A stretch of 64,000 nucleotides of DNA, from NCBI RefSeq assembly GCF_039555335.1, contig NC_092637.1, positions 37,784,526 to 37,848,525 on the forward strand, given 5' to 3'. The translations under genes and the position numbers were made by a program. Below, piece by piece: positions 47,184-58,563 of this stretch. How positions within the stretch are numbered: position 1 is the stretch's first letter; every line of letters begins with the position of its first letter. Source of the DNA: Amphiura filiformis. Lineage: Eukaryota; Echinodermata; Ophiuroidea; Amphilepidida; Amphiuridae. Below the pieces are notes generated by a model. The model was not told where the DNA came from, made no database searches, and saw only the letters and a list, made by a program, of their open reading frames with translations.

Positions 47184-48601
47184 CATTATGTTAATAACTT
47201 TGAATATATTAATATATCCTATACATATTACATTTCAGTAAGACTGATGATTATACCTACAAGTTATACAAAGTTTATATGTTTTTAATATTAAATTCAA
47301 TATAAAAATTCCAGACCTATATAGTTCATTCTCACGCCGGAAAACAAACATACAACCTTATGTACATTATTCGTTTAAGTTGAATAAGTTAAGTGGGTTT
47401 TCGTAAATGCATTTTTACTTTTTAATACGCAAGCTCATCTCTACATCAAAAGTTCATCAGCAATGACACGCACCTTATTCAACCTCTAAATGGAACGCCT
47501 CCAGTGTCCAAACTCAGCCCCTCACTTTTCAATGTCTAAGCATGTCCATAACATAATGTGAATGGGTATGAACTTTGTCATTTGAAATGAGGTTATTAAT
47601 TCTTTCAGTAAAGTGCCATTGTAGCGGGTCAAAATGATCAAATATCAGCACTGGTTTACAGAAACTGTATTTGATCATTTTTCTTATACAATTGTTAAAG
47701 TCGTCAGGAAATCTGTGAATGAGAGTTTCACGCTTACTAACGTACCCTGGGACCTGTTTTTCCTATGGATTGCTATAAATATAAATTTAATTCAATGATC
47801 ATTGGTAATACTGCCCAATATTATCATGCAGAATAAAGGAAAACATATTATAAACATATTATTATTGTGAGCAAAATAAATAACTTTGGAAGAAGTACAC
47901 AAATGTATAACGAGTCTTTAACAGAAATAATAACATGTTTAAATATTTTTCAATATACGTCGTACATGTTCAGTATGATAGAATACATGATATTAAAACA
48001 GACTTAATTTGTACTGCCTATACAAAAATAATTGACTTTATGTTTGAACTCTTGCTATGAACACTATTTTCAGTTTCATACATTGTTTTTTATGTTTTGG
48101 TTTTCATCATTATATCTGCATGACTGTATTTTCTAAGTTTGTAATTTTATTTCTGAACAAATTTTTGTAATGTGTCTTTAAGTGGGAGTGCCTCCCCCCG
48201 GATTTCAGCACATCACATCAAAGCTCCCATTGGACGCCCATTCCTTTTTTAAAGGAATTTTTTTTATTTATGCTCGCGTTATAAGTTAATGTATGGTATT
48301 TGATGCATCTGATTGGCTGTAATTTGATATAAAATACAATCTTCCCGTTTTGGGTAGATACAAACATGTTTACAAAATCTGGTCAGGTTTGGTGTATAAT
48401 CCAAAATTCTGCTGTTTACATAAGAATCGTGACCTACTGACTCTTAAATCCGTTTTCTATTGCTATTGCGCACGAAATGCTTTGTGTATTTTGGCATTAA
48501 TTGATTACCGAACAAGGTGTCCGCAAAGTCGTTAAATACCTGTTGTAAATTTGGGTTTATTCCAGTTGAAACCCATACACCCTCTAGCTCTATGGAAGAC
48601 A
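47184..48601. other. No gene seen
   Basis: AT-rich sequence; no supported exon, RNA gene or repeat boundary. Confidence 0.4.
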
Positions 48602-48605
48602 TTAA

Positions 48606-48973
48606 AGGCCCATTCAGTGATTTGCTCATCCGTACGATCATAAAAATGATCAAAATTCAGATTTTGGTACCTTTGTCATTGTCATAGATGTGCTAACATA
48701 GCCCGTGAGTGGTTCAGCCGAAAGCCATGTATTTAAGACAAAATGAGACATTTTACACGAATCTGTAATTTAGATACTGACAGTATCTAAATTAGCTACA
48801 TGTATTTGAATGGGGCTTTAACTTCGTCTGTACTGCTGTTTTCTTCGTTTGTTGCCAAATTTGTCATTTCAAAAATACCAAATGACAATTTGAATGACTT
48901 ATCCTTCACTTTTAAGCAATTTATAAACAATTTTAATTTTTTCGCACTTGCACTGGGATCACTGAATGGGTCT
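48606..48973. mobile_element. TTAA-flanked MITE, family B, complete copy
   Basis: A 368-bp element with ends AGGCCCATTCAGTGAT and ATCACTGAATGGGTCT, flanked by TTAA (48602-48605 and 48974-48977). Other copies: 41196-42138 (longer, inverted), a left half at 52640-52815 and pieces at 16352-17126. No coding frame. Confidence 0.85.
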
Positions 48974-48986
48974 TTAACTTAATCTT

Positions 48987-49063
48987 TCACACAGGGAGTG
49001 TATTATTCAAATGGGATTACCCGAATTGGTGATTCCATTTGACAAGTACACCCTGTGTGGGAG
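48987..49063. repeat. Short fold-back
   Basis: CACACAGGGAGTGTA...TTCAAATGG at 48987-49015 faces the inverted CCATTTGACAAGTACACCCTGTGTG at 49038-49063, a hairpin with about 25-bp imperfect arms directly after the family B MITE. Confidence 0.65.
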
Positions 49064-49723
49064 ATTAATCTCATGTTTTCCATAGGGGGTAAGGATTTCA
49101 ACTGGAATAGCCCAATATTTCCAATAAGAACTCCGCAGAAACTAATTTTAATAGGTATTATTGACATTGTTACCTCAAATACAATAATTACGTGCATCGT
49201 AAAACTAATCTGATACCTGGTCTAGATTATCTGGTATGAAATACAATACATAATAGAATATACCAATCTTTAATATAGACCGAGACGATTATTTTCATAA
49301 TTAACCTTAATTAATAATTAGTTGTTATCCATTGAGTGTTTAAACTTATATTGTATAAGTGTTATAATTAAAATTATAGAATAAAATGCAACCTTACAGA
49401 AAAACGATTTGCCGGTCATAAACACGTACCCGGTCATCATTTTTAACCACAAAAATTTACATTGATTAAAAATGAACTAAACTAAAAATTGTAACAATGA
49501 TTGTATTTTTCAAGATATTATTGCTCTCTCTATTTCTGTAGTAACAAATATAATTACGTAGCCTAACGCGCTATAAACATATTTTATTACAGTGAGATAA
49601 ACATGGTAAAGAAACAATGTTAGCATATATCTTCTTTCAATTCTTATTTTTGGGAGTTGAAAGTATAACTGCAGAAATAGCTGCCGCGCCGCGTATTCTC
49701 AATCATGTACATGCCAATTAAGG
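49064..49723. other. No gene seen
   Basis: AT-rich; no supported feature. Confidence 0.35.
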
Positions 49724-50062
49724 GTATACGAGGTATTGTTGGTCGAAGCAGCCGAAAAAATTTCATATCTGAATCAATATATTATTGCAAAATAACACAT
49801 TGGTGTTTTGCAAAAGTTCATTCTACAAATCATATACTTTGAAAACTTAATTTATTGTTGTTAATGAGTTATGCACGTTTTACAAAAGTGTTGTTGTTTC
49901 AACCCTCTTTACGACATAACTCAAGAACCACAGGACCTAAAAAAGTATATCTGTGATATTTGAATTATTCTACACGCTCGCTATGAATTGAGCAATGCAA
50001 TTTTTGCTAAAGCTTACTACCGTTCGCAAGATGCTGTGAACTACCAAATCGCAACAGTTTAA
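49724..50062 (+). repeat. Dispersed repeat, copy 2 (GGGTATACGAGGTATTG)
   Basis: Second copy of the repeat at 45722-46058, same orientation, preceded by TTAA. Shared landmarks include TTCTACACGCTCGCTATGAA and AAGATGCTGTGA. Confidence 0.7.
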
Positions 50063-50582
50063 AATAGTTGCTAACCTTAGAGAGTTTGACTTAAACACTA
50101 CACTATTTTTCCCTCACCTGGAACGTTTCACTAGCTCGACTAGCGCCTTCAGCAGATGGTCTTACAAGATATATTATCTTGTTTTGCCAAATGGAATATA
50201 GCTAAATCCTAATCCTTTAGTTAGTTCTAATTGCCAATAAAAGTCAGATTTTAATATTTAGCCAATTTGAGGAAAAATGAGCGAAAAACATGCAAACAAT
50301 TGTAGTCACAAAATTTAAGACTTGGCACAAGTCTAAGCATCCAAAATCTTGAATATATACTAAGACTAAGAGTTAGCTCTTGCATCTTTTATGTTATTTT
50401 TGGTAATTGGTTATGAAAAAGATTAGAAAATGTGTTTCCCAAAAATTAGAATGCATTAACTTGTAGTCTTTGTACAAGTCTTTGGGCTTGATTATTACAG
50501 CATACGAAAAACGCACTATACATGTTTTGGGATCTTCTTTCCAAAAAGTTGACCAAATAGTACAATTTGACTTTTATTGCTA
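50063..50582. other. No gene seen
   Basis: AT-rich sequence before the third AACGTTTT element; a CAAGTCT/AGACTTG motif recurs but no gene is supported. Confidence 0.35.
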
Positions 50583-51272
50583 CCCAGCAAACACAAAACG
50601 TTTTCGACATCATTCGCAAAAGGTTATAAAAGGTTGTCAGAAAACGTTTAAATGTCGGGTTATATAAAGGGTATATTAAGAGTATAAAACGTTTTCATAA
50701 CTTTAAAAAACATTTTTGATAATCTACTGCTCAGCAAACAAAAATGTTTTACAGAAAACGTTTAAATGTCGGGTTATATAAAGGGTATAAAAACGTTTTA
50801 ATAACATTCCAAAAACATTCTTGAAAACTTGATACAAAACATTCTATACAGAATGTTATTTTGGGAGTTGAAAAATATTTTGCGAAAAATGTTTGCCCAA
50901 AATATTTTCAATAACGTTTTAAAACGTTTTCATGACCTTTATATAACCCGACATTTAAATGTTATTAAAGTGTTTTGAAAAAACCATTTTAATAACATTT
51001 CTGTGTTTGCTGGGTTCAAATATTTTAACATAATGTTATTTCAGTATTGACACAATATTTGGCAAAAATGTTTGCAAAAATAGTTTACAATAACATTTTT
51101 TGAAAATATTTAAAAATATTGTTGTAGTGTGTTTCATACAAAACGTTTTAAAACGTTATCATGACCTTTATATAACCCGACATTTTAATGTTATTAAAAT
51201 GTTTTTACCTAAACCAAAAGCCAAAATATAACTTATTTAAAACGTTTTTAAAACGTTTTTGTGTTTGCTGGG
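50583..51272. mobile_element. AACGTTTT-family TIR element, copy 3 (inverted)
   Basis: Begins CCCAGCAAACACAAAACG and ends GTGTTTGCTGGG, in the opposite orientation to the copies at 1843 and 25350. It is flanked by TA on both sides, the clearest hint of a TA target duplication for this family. Landmarks include TTATATAACCCGACATTTAA. No coding frame. Confidence 0.85.
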
Positions 51273-51620
51273 TAGTTAGAACTAACTAAAGGATCTAACT
51301 AAAGGATTAGGTGTTAGCTATGTTTCATTTGGCAAAGCAAGATAATACTTTTTTAATTCCAAAACATTAGTGCTGTATTTTTCTGGAATAAAAAGTAAGT
51401 ATATACCGGCATTGTAAGGTGTGGGCCAAGGCAGTACGCACAACCATACCCATGGCTTTTGAACAATCAGATAATATATTGTATATTGTTTAATAAACAT
51501 CATCATTAACACGAGATGATGTACTCCAAATATAGAAGAGAACAGAATAACCAGCATCGAATACACCACATTGATGGGCAACCATGTGATATTACTTGTA
51601 GGCTGTTGAGTGGTCAAACA
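51273..51620. other. No gene seen
   Basis: A hydrophobic minus-strand frame (51318-51617) has no domain or splice support and is not called. Confidence 0.35.
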
Positions 51621-52071
51621 TTAGGCGCCACCATCCATATCGTTCCAGCTACAATCCAGGATAAAAAGGTTGGCACACTTTGCCTGTCTTTTGGTATATC
51701 TCGTCCCCCGCTCCCCCAATTCATTGTTGGACCAAGCCATGTTGTCAACAGGTCCGTGAGACCCCCCAACATTGAAAGATGGGGAGTGGGGAAGGGTGAG
51801 ATATAGGGGGAGTCTGTACTTCACATATATTACATGCATGTTTCACTCGTCTCTCCAATTTTGATAGGGCACGCATTTCCATTGTTTAGTGCAAGTGTGC
51901 CAACTCTTTTTTTCCTGGATTGTAGACTATTTAGCATAATACCAGAAATTTACATTGGCCTGAATCAGAGAAGATTATACAATGCATTGTAGGAAGTGGA
52001 AGATAATTTCTCTGATGCAGGCGAATGTAAATTTCTGGAAGTATGCTATGGAGTCCCATTGTGGTGCCTAA
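51621..52071. mobile_element. Fold-back element with TTAGGCGCCACCAT ends
   Basis: TTAGGCGCCACCAT at 51621 faces ATTGTGGTGCCTAA at the right end. Inside are two hairpins: CTACAATCCAGGATAAAAAG (51649-51684) against its inverted partner ending 51925, and AGCATAATACCAGAAATTTA (51933-51977) against 52003-52046. The whole is a roughly 450-bp fold-back repeat with no coding frame. Confidence 0.65.
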
Positions 52072-52639
52072 TAGCCTACAGCCAGCCTGATGATGCGTCT
52101 TGGATGAGACGCGATACTATCGCTATCAAAAATAGTAAGTCCAGATGAAAAGATTTAATATTCATTTTACTACAGGTAGTATAGCATATCACATGGTTAT
52201 CAACGTGATGCATGGGGTGCTGGTTATTCTGTCCTATGCCATATTTGCAATTCCATTTTATTAATGCTGTTTATTCCCTGGCAAATAAAAAAGAAAGAAA
52301 AAAAAAAAAAAAAAAGAAAAGAAGCGCAGTGATTTATATTGCGCTACGCACAGGTACAACGCCTAGACGTTGATCCACAAGCCTCGGCACACTTTACAGG
52401 TTGTCGCTGACCACTACGGCCCACAAGATACTCTCCTATATGATTCTAGCCAACCAGACATTGGATCCTGCTAGCAATCTCATCATGATTATTTGCACGC
52501 TGGCTCAGATTGGCTGCTGGTGTGACAATGTTTATAATTGGATTTGTTTTTCTTGTTTGATTTTTCCATACTTGAACTCAAACTAGAACTTTATTGACTT
52601 ATTTCCATAACAAATGCATTAGTGGAATGTAGCTCTTAA
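52072..52639. other. Unassigned, with A-rich tract and GCGCAGTGATTTATATTG motif
   Basis: A run of A with some G (about 52285-52322) is followed by GCGCAGTGATTTATATTGCG and AAGCCTCGGCACACTTTAC, which look like part of a dispersed repeat. No gene is supported. Confidence 0.4.
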
Positions 52640-52815
52640 AGGCCCATTCAGTGATCCCAGCGAAAGTACAATTTTTAATTGTTTATAAATTGATTACAAA
52701 TGAAGGATAAATCATTATAATTGCCATTAGGTATTTTTAAAATTTGGCAAAAACTGAGGAAAACAGCAGTATTGACAAAGTTGAAGCCCCATTCAAATAA
52801 ATGTAACCAATTTAT
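52640..52815. mobile_element. Family B TTAA element, left half only
   Basis: Preceded by TTAA (52636-52639) and starting AGGCCCATTCAGTGATCCC, it matches the family B element until about 52815, where the similarity stops close to another TTAA-led sequence (GGTGGTACTACACC, 52822). Confidence 0.7.
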
Positions 52816-55230
52816 CTACTTAAGGTGGTACTACACCCATTGCATTTTTTTGCGTTTTGTTTTGAATTTTGTGAAGAAACGAGGAAAAAAATGGACAAAG
52901 TGGTATGCAAAATGAAGGGGCAAATCTTCTCGTTCTGTTGGTGGCATCGGATGTATTAAAGTTCTCGCATATTCATGAGGGCCGATTGTTCGATCGTGCC
53001 GTGTCTAACAATCACGCCGGCGCTGCGCGCCTTCGCGTATACGCGATAGAGCGTTGCGTACTTTCGCGATTACGCTATAGACCGTGAAAATACGCAGTAA
53101 TTGCGTAGCAGTCTCGCCTGTCGCATTCCATGGAACAATCGGCGCTCATTATCGGGTGATGCTGAGACTTTGACTGGTTGTACGCGCGCGCTCTGTTTTC
53201 TTTCTCCTCTGTGGTTCTACCATAAGTTGGCTATATGACCTTTGCCCCATTTGTGTAAGATTTATGCATTTTGATGTCGGTCATGTTGCAACTAATACTG
53301 GACAGACAATATTCTCTCACACGCGATATTTACAGCCATACTTCGCTCTGACCACCAAATAGACAAATAGCAGCTACTGAAATATAAATTGAAGCGATTA
53401 TTTTGGATTTCCGAGTCAATTTATTAAACGTCAAAACCAGCAGACAGCAACATCATTTAATACTACTATTTCAATGCGCCCAACTATCCCGCTTTAAATG
53501 AATTGTTAAAGAGAGACACACTTGCTAATACTAACAATGGGTAGCTTCAGGCAACGGATTTGTTGGTATTTCAGATAATTTGTATTTGACTATTATTGAT
53601 CAGTTGCAATATTTGTGTATAGAAATTTGCTTGTTACATAGGTAGCAATGTTTATGAAGTTTCAAAATAAATCTTTATTTTTTATAGCCTTACTTAAAGG
53701 ATTATGATTTAGGAAACAAGTAATATATGGAACTAAATCTACTACAATCGGATAAATTTAGAGTAAATATAAAACTGAAACTTTATTGATCACAGTCATT
53801 TAAGATTTATGATTTAAATTCTATGAGTTGGGAGTGAATTAAAATGATCCTATCTCAACTACTGCTGTCAATTACTGCTGGAAATTTCCATAAACATGCA
53901 AAAAAACAAAACAAACAAACATACAGAACACATTTTGACAGTGTCCTAATTAAATTGATGTTCTTACGTAATTATCTTCTATTATATATATCACTCATAC
54001 AGAAATTCGAGACATTTCACTGGATTATTGCTGATTACCATTTGATAAAAGTTATACCATACGACGCTTTAGCCGCATGTATAACGAGCCACCACGCCTT
54101 GGTCAGACATATGTTTATGCGTGTCGTTTACGTGCAGGGCAGAGACTGAATGCACTTTGACGAAACTTGCGCGTGCGTTACCGCATAGACCCGCCGATTA
54201 AGGTATAGGTAAATTTAGATGAAATTAATAAAGTCACGCTCTTGATGTTGCGTTGTAAAACATGAAAGATGTTTGAAATGTTATTAAATTTATATACGAT
54301 ATAAAACAAAATGTAACTGTTTTAAATTCGCGTAATGGTCGAAATATAACCACTCGGTGAAAGATATATGATTCCATTCCAATGCTGCCCATTGTGGAAT
54401 GGAACAATCCATCTTTCACCTCGTGATATTTTTCGACCATTACACTCATATATCAGATATAGTCAGGTATACTGACACCATTCATGGGCATTCCCCGATG
54501 AAAGTGTGTAAAACGAAATTGCTGGTACCTTGAAAATCAGTTGGTTAATCACTAGGATCCACAACATACTCATCTATCATGGCACAGTTCTTTAACCCCA
54601 ATACATTTGTACATTTATGAATGACCTTTGAAAATTTGGGTACGAAAACTCATACTCTGCAACTTGAGGTCAAATTTTGCAGTATGATTGTTTAACTGAG
54701 GTTATTGAACTATGCAACTTGGATGAGGCCATTGTGGTACATAGTGAATAATTGTCTAGATCTATTTTCTTAATATGCATTCCCTTTCTATGATTGGATT
54801 TCACGAAATTGGAGTTAAATTTTTTACCTTTCACAATCCTGTAACCCTAACACGATGATTAAGATATCTTTTCTACTGTTTTCGTTCAAATGGTGTACTT
54901 TGACTTTCCAAACAATAACAAACAATATTTGACGAATTAATGATCCATAAAACGACACTTTGTAATTTAAACACCAAAATCTCAAATATTTTGACCTGTT
55001 TTCTCCCTTTTGAAGGTAAGAATCAAATTGGCACTTTACAACGTAACGCCGACACTATTATTTTCTCATAAAAGAACTGGTAATGACCATCTTTACGTGT
55101 TAACAAATTGTTCCCTTTTCAATCTGCACAACCCTGCCAACTTTACAGGGTCAATTTTGTTTGCACAAGTCTTAAAATGGAATTTTGGAACCAGAATCTA
55201 TAGATAGATTGCAAATCGGGGTTGCATTAG
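52816..55230. other. No gene seen; CpG-rich patch and one fold-back
   Basis: About 52960-53130 is unusually CpG-rich for the window, with GCGTATACGCG and permuted CGCG/CGAT motifs. A fold-back at 54332-54447 has about 48-bp arms (TAATGGTCGAAA...TCCATTCCA and its inverse). No exon with a recognisable domain was found; frames at 53844-54149 and 55010-55207 have no support beyond being open. Confidence 0.45.
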
Positions 55231-55522
55231 CCTATTGTACCAAAAAGTTTTAATAACATTCAACAACATAATTTTTTGAAAACTTGCTGCAAACTAGATT
55301 CTAACATAATTATTATTTAAGTGTTGATGCAAAAATGTTTGCTAAAAATCATTTACAATAACATTTTGACAACATATCTAAAATGTTGTTGTCGTGTTTA
55401 TTTTGATATAAAATGATTTTTATGACCTTAAGTAACCAAACATTTGCATGTTATTTAAACGTTTTGACCATAAGCCAAACACGTGTATAAAGTTTTAAAA
55501 ACCTGTTTTGTGTTTGCTAGGG
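55231..55522. mobile_element. AACGTTTT-family element, degenerate fragment
   Basis: About 290 bp resembling the right half of the AACGTTTT elements (AACATTTTGACAAC, GTTATTTAAACGTTTTGACC) and ending TTTTGTGTTTGCTAGGG. More diverged than the other three copies, and its left end is missing. Confidence 0.65.
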
Positions 55523-55774
55523 CATTGCATCGCATACATGGTGTAGATTATTTCAGTAATGCATACTGCATGTTTATACAGGGTGTCTCAATCACTTACT
55601 GGCACCTGCCCTATCGTAATAGACAGTTGAATAATAATGAAGTTCAATGTCATTATAAGTTTATAGTGAAGTAGGATGTTGTGCAGAGCAAATTAAGCAA
55701 AATGAGTTATTCCAGTTAAAATCCATAAACCCATTATTTTGTCCACCTAACTTGGTATAGAATAATTAATTAAA

Positions 55775-55813
<39 letters not shown>

Positions 55814-57451
55814 AAACAAAAACACCTGGGCAATACTTATGTAAAAAGATCGCTGCCTCCGATGGCAAAAAAACCCCTCAACTCCAAGCAAAAATAAAAT
55901 AAATCGCCCAACCTCAACTCCAAGCCCCTCCGGAAGTCAAATGGTGCATCCCTGTACACAAACTTGTCTCGGTCCCAGCCGGTTTGTGTTCCTACGTCAC
56001 TAAACATACATTTTGTTTTGTCAACGATGAAAATCCGTTCACAAATAAAGTTTTTAAGACCTACTGCTTTTGCACAATATTGCTCCATGAAAAAGGATAT
56101 AAAATTGTACCCCTGCTGATATACTAACGCTGTCAACAAGTGTGAGTGGACTGCGCGGACCACTAATTCAACAAAAATCATCCTTTCTTGAAGCAATGAG
56201 CAAATAACTCATTACTAATTGATGTGTGGTTTGGGAGTGACACTAGTCGGGGGCGGGGGTAAATACCAGTAATATTGGGGTAGATTAGTGGCTTTGGTTT
56301 TATTCCTTTTTTGGTAGAGCAACTGGATAGTTAGTAGTCCTAACAATATAATCAACGCATTCAGAAAATAAAGATTGGATTGAGCCCGGGATGGAGTAAT
56401 CAGTCTTTTTGATCAGTAAACCATACATTGCGAATATATATCTTAAATAAAATGCCATGCGTTTAATGGATTGTAACTGAAGTGTACTAAATATTGGTAA
56501 ATGGTAAAACACAGAAAAGGTAAAAAGACATAAGTTTGGAGTTATGAATGAGAGAGTTCAGAGGAATATGAAGGGATTTATGTTATGGACATGATGGGTA
56601 TAAGCGGAAAATGTTGAAGGTCAGGTCAAGGTCATCCGAGGGGAATTAAGTATATATAGATTGTCTGATCTATTTTGCGCCAAAATTGTTAAAGGTCATT
56701 TGAGGTCGTCTAAGTATACTAGTTTATTGTTGGATTGTCAGAATGTTCAAAGTGGTGTTAAGCGCATTTGATGTCAACTGAGCATTGATAGTCGGATTGT
56801 CATAGAACGTGGTGCATGTAATCACAAAATATAAGCGTCAAAACCATCAAGGTCATATCAAGGTTAACAGCTACTGATAATAGATAGTTCCATTGTCATG
56901 AAGCCCGGTTGATATGAAATCCCTTAAGAAGCAAACATTCTTAAGGTTGTCTGAATCACTATAAGAAACAAAATCTGTGATCGGTTGAAAAACTGTGAAA
57001 TCTGTGATCCAACACAGATCTTTCACGGATTTTTTTAACCAGTCACAAATTTTTCACAGAAAAATGTCTCCTAGTGAATAAAGATTGTTGGATTGTATTC
57101 AGAGAATGTGATTTCCATTGAGCCCTTTGTTACAAGTACGAATTAAATGCAGATCTACCTACTTAGCACACATTTTTCAATTCAGCTTTCAACATGAAAA
57201 TTCTTGAGTATTTCCTTGTATGTCATTGGCATATTGGTGGTATTTACCAATATTTCCCACCGATTGGTTTTGCCAAACACACAAAATTACTAGCTTTCCA
57301 AGTACTTGCAATGCAAAATTATGAAACATGATTTTCATCCATGGCGTATTTCTTGGTATTGTTAAACCTGTCTAAAAATAACTGTGTACTTGCAAATACA
57401 TTCCTTTTCTATTTAAAGTCATCTCTCATAATTTTCTTATTACCTTTTCAG
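55523..57451. other. No gene seen; CAA microsatellite at 55771-55823
   Basis: CAA repeats at 55771-55823. A 119-residue minus-strand frame (55837-56196) has no recognised domain. The stretch 56610-56880 has several AAGGTCA motifs, including overlapping AGGTCAGGTCAAGGTCA at about 56619-56635. No exon is supported. Confidence 0.4.
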
Positions 57452-57557
57452 ATTCAAAGCATAATCATCATGGTAGATTTAACCGGAACAATAATCCCGT
57501 TTGTTGGTACAAACGGATTACTACCAATTTTAATATCGCTAATATCTGTTCGAACAG
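57452..57557 (+). CDS. Candidate orphan exon, hydrophobic
   Basis: A 106-base open stretch between a strong acceptor (TTACCTTTTCAG) and a strong donor (ACAG/GTGAGT). In phase 0 it encodes about 35 hydrophobic residues including VDLTGTIIPFVGTNGLLPIL. The exon-like borders are the only evidence: no partner exon or family was recognised on either side. It could be part of a membrane protein gene continuing outside the visible pattern, or a chance match. Confidence 0.25.
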
Positions 57558-57911
57558 GTGAGTGGCTTAGACTGCTGCCCTCATTCGTCATCTTTCTGGG
57601 TTGACGACTGAGAAACTTCTGTGTTAAAAAGTATCGGACGTTGGTGAACTGAGACTGCCCAGTTTAGTCCAAATTGACCCTTTGACTGCGTATCTTATTG
57701 AACATGTTGAACACGTATTTTGACGTATTATACGAGCGGTACGTTTTTCAGTTCATAACACAGATACATGCGCAGTGTTACGGGGGATTTAGTCTATGCG
57801 TGACCTGGAAGTGTTTCAACAATAAGAATACCTAAACAAAGAAGAATGTAATTGATTGGCACAGCAGTGACTGGGAGGATTCAAAGATCTCAGACAACAA
57901 ACAACAACAAT

Positions 57912-57943
<32 letters not shown>

Positions 57944-58221
57944 AAAACCACCTACAAAGTATAGGGCCTCATACATAACAGTACGACAGCAACTTAGCTC
58001 ACTTCCGGTAATTTTTACCGGCGTGACCTCTGCTGTTACGTAACGCAATGTTGAAAATCAGGTGGCAAATACGGGTTTTCAGAAAACATCAAAAAATGGA
58101 ATACACGAGTCATTCCTCCCTTCCTTTCCATATTGAGCCCCATAGATAAGATATGAAACATGAGTATAAGGCAAAGAATAACGTGTAAAAGTTGAATTAT
58201 TGTGGAAAATATGAATGCTTT
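57558..58221. other. No gene seen; CAA microsatellite at 57895-57944
   Basis: CAA/AAC repeats at about 57895-57944. No exon, RNA gene or clear repeat otherwise. Confidence 0.45.
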
Positions 58222-58527
58222 CCCTGATAACACAATGCCGTCGGCCCGACGTTGGCGACTGGTCGGCGAAGTCGGCAAGGGGTCGGGGTCCTGCTGAAGT
58301 AGTCGGGCGGACATCGGCCCTACGTCACTAAGTGAACGTCGGCCTGCTGACTTTGGGGCGACGTCGGATTGAGGTCGGCCCTACGTCACTAAGTCATGTC
58401 GGCTCGCTGACTTTGGGGCGACGTCGGGTTGAGGTCGGTGAAATTCCGGTGAATGAGTGCCGACCTATAACGTTGTATGGACGTCGTGCCGACGTCCATG
58501 ACAGAAGCAAAAGATGATAGGGGCCTA

Positions 58528-58563
<36 letters not shown>

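Noticed and set aside
55837-56196. 119-residue minus-strand frame
   Set aside because: Open and starting with ATG, but no recognised motif, flanked by a CAA microsatellite, and of a length expected by chance in this window. It could be reconsidered with transcript data.
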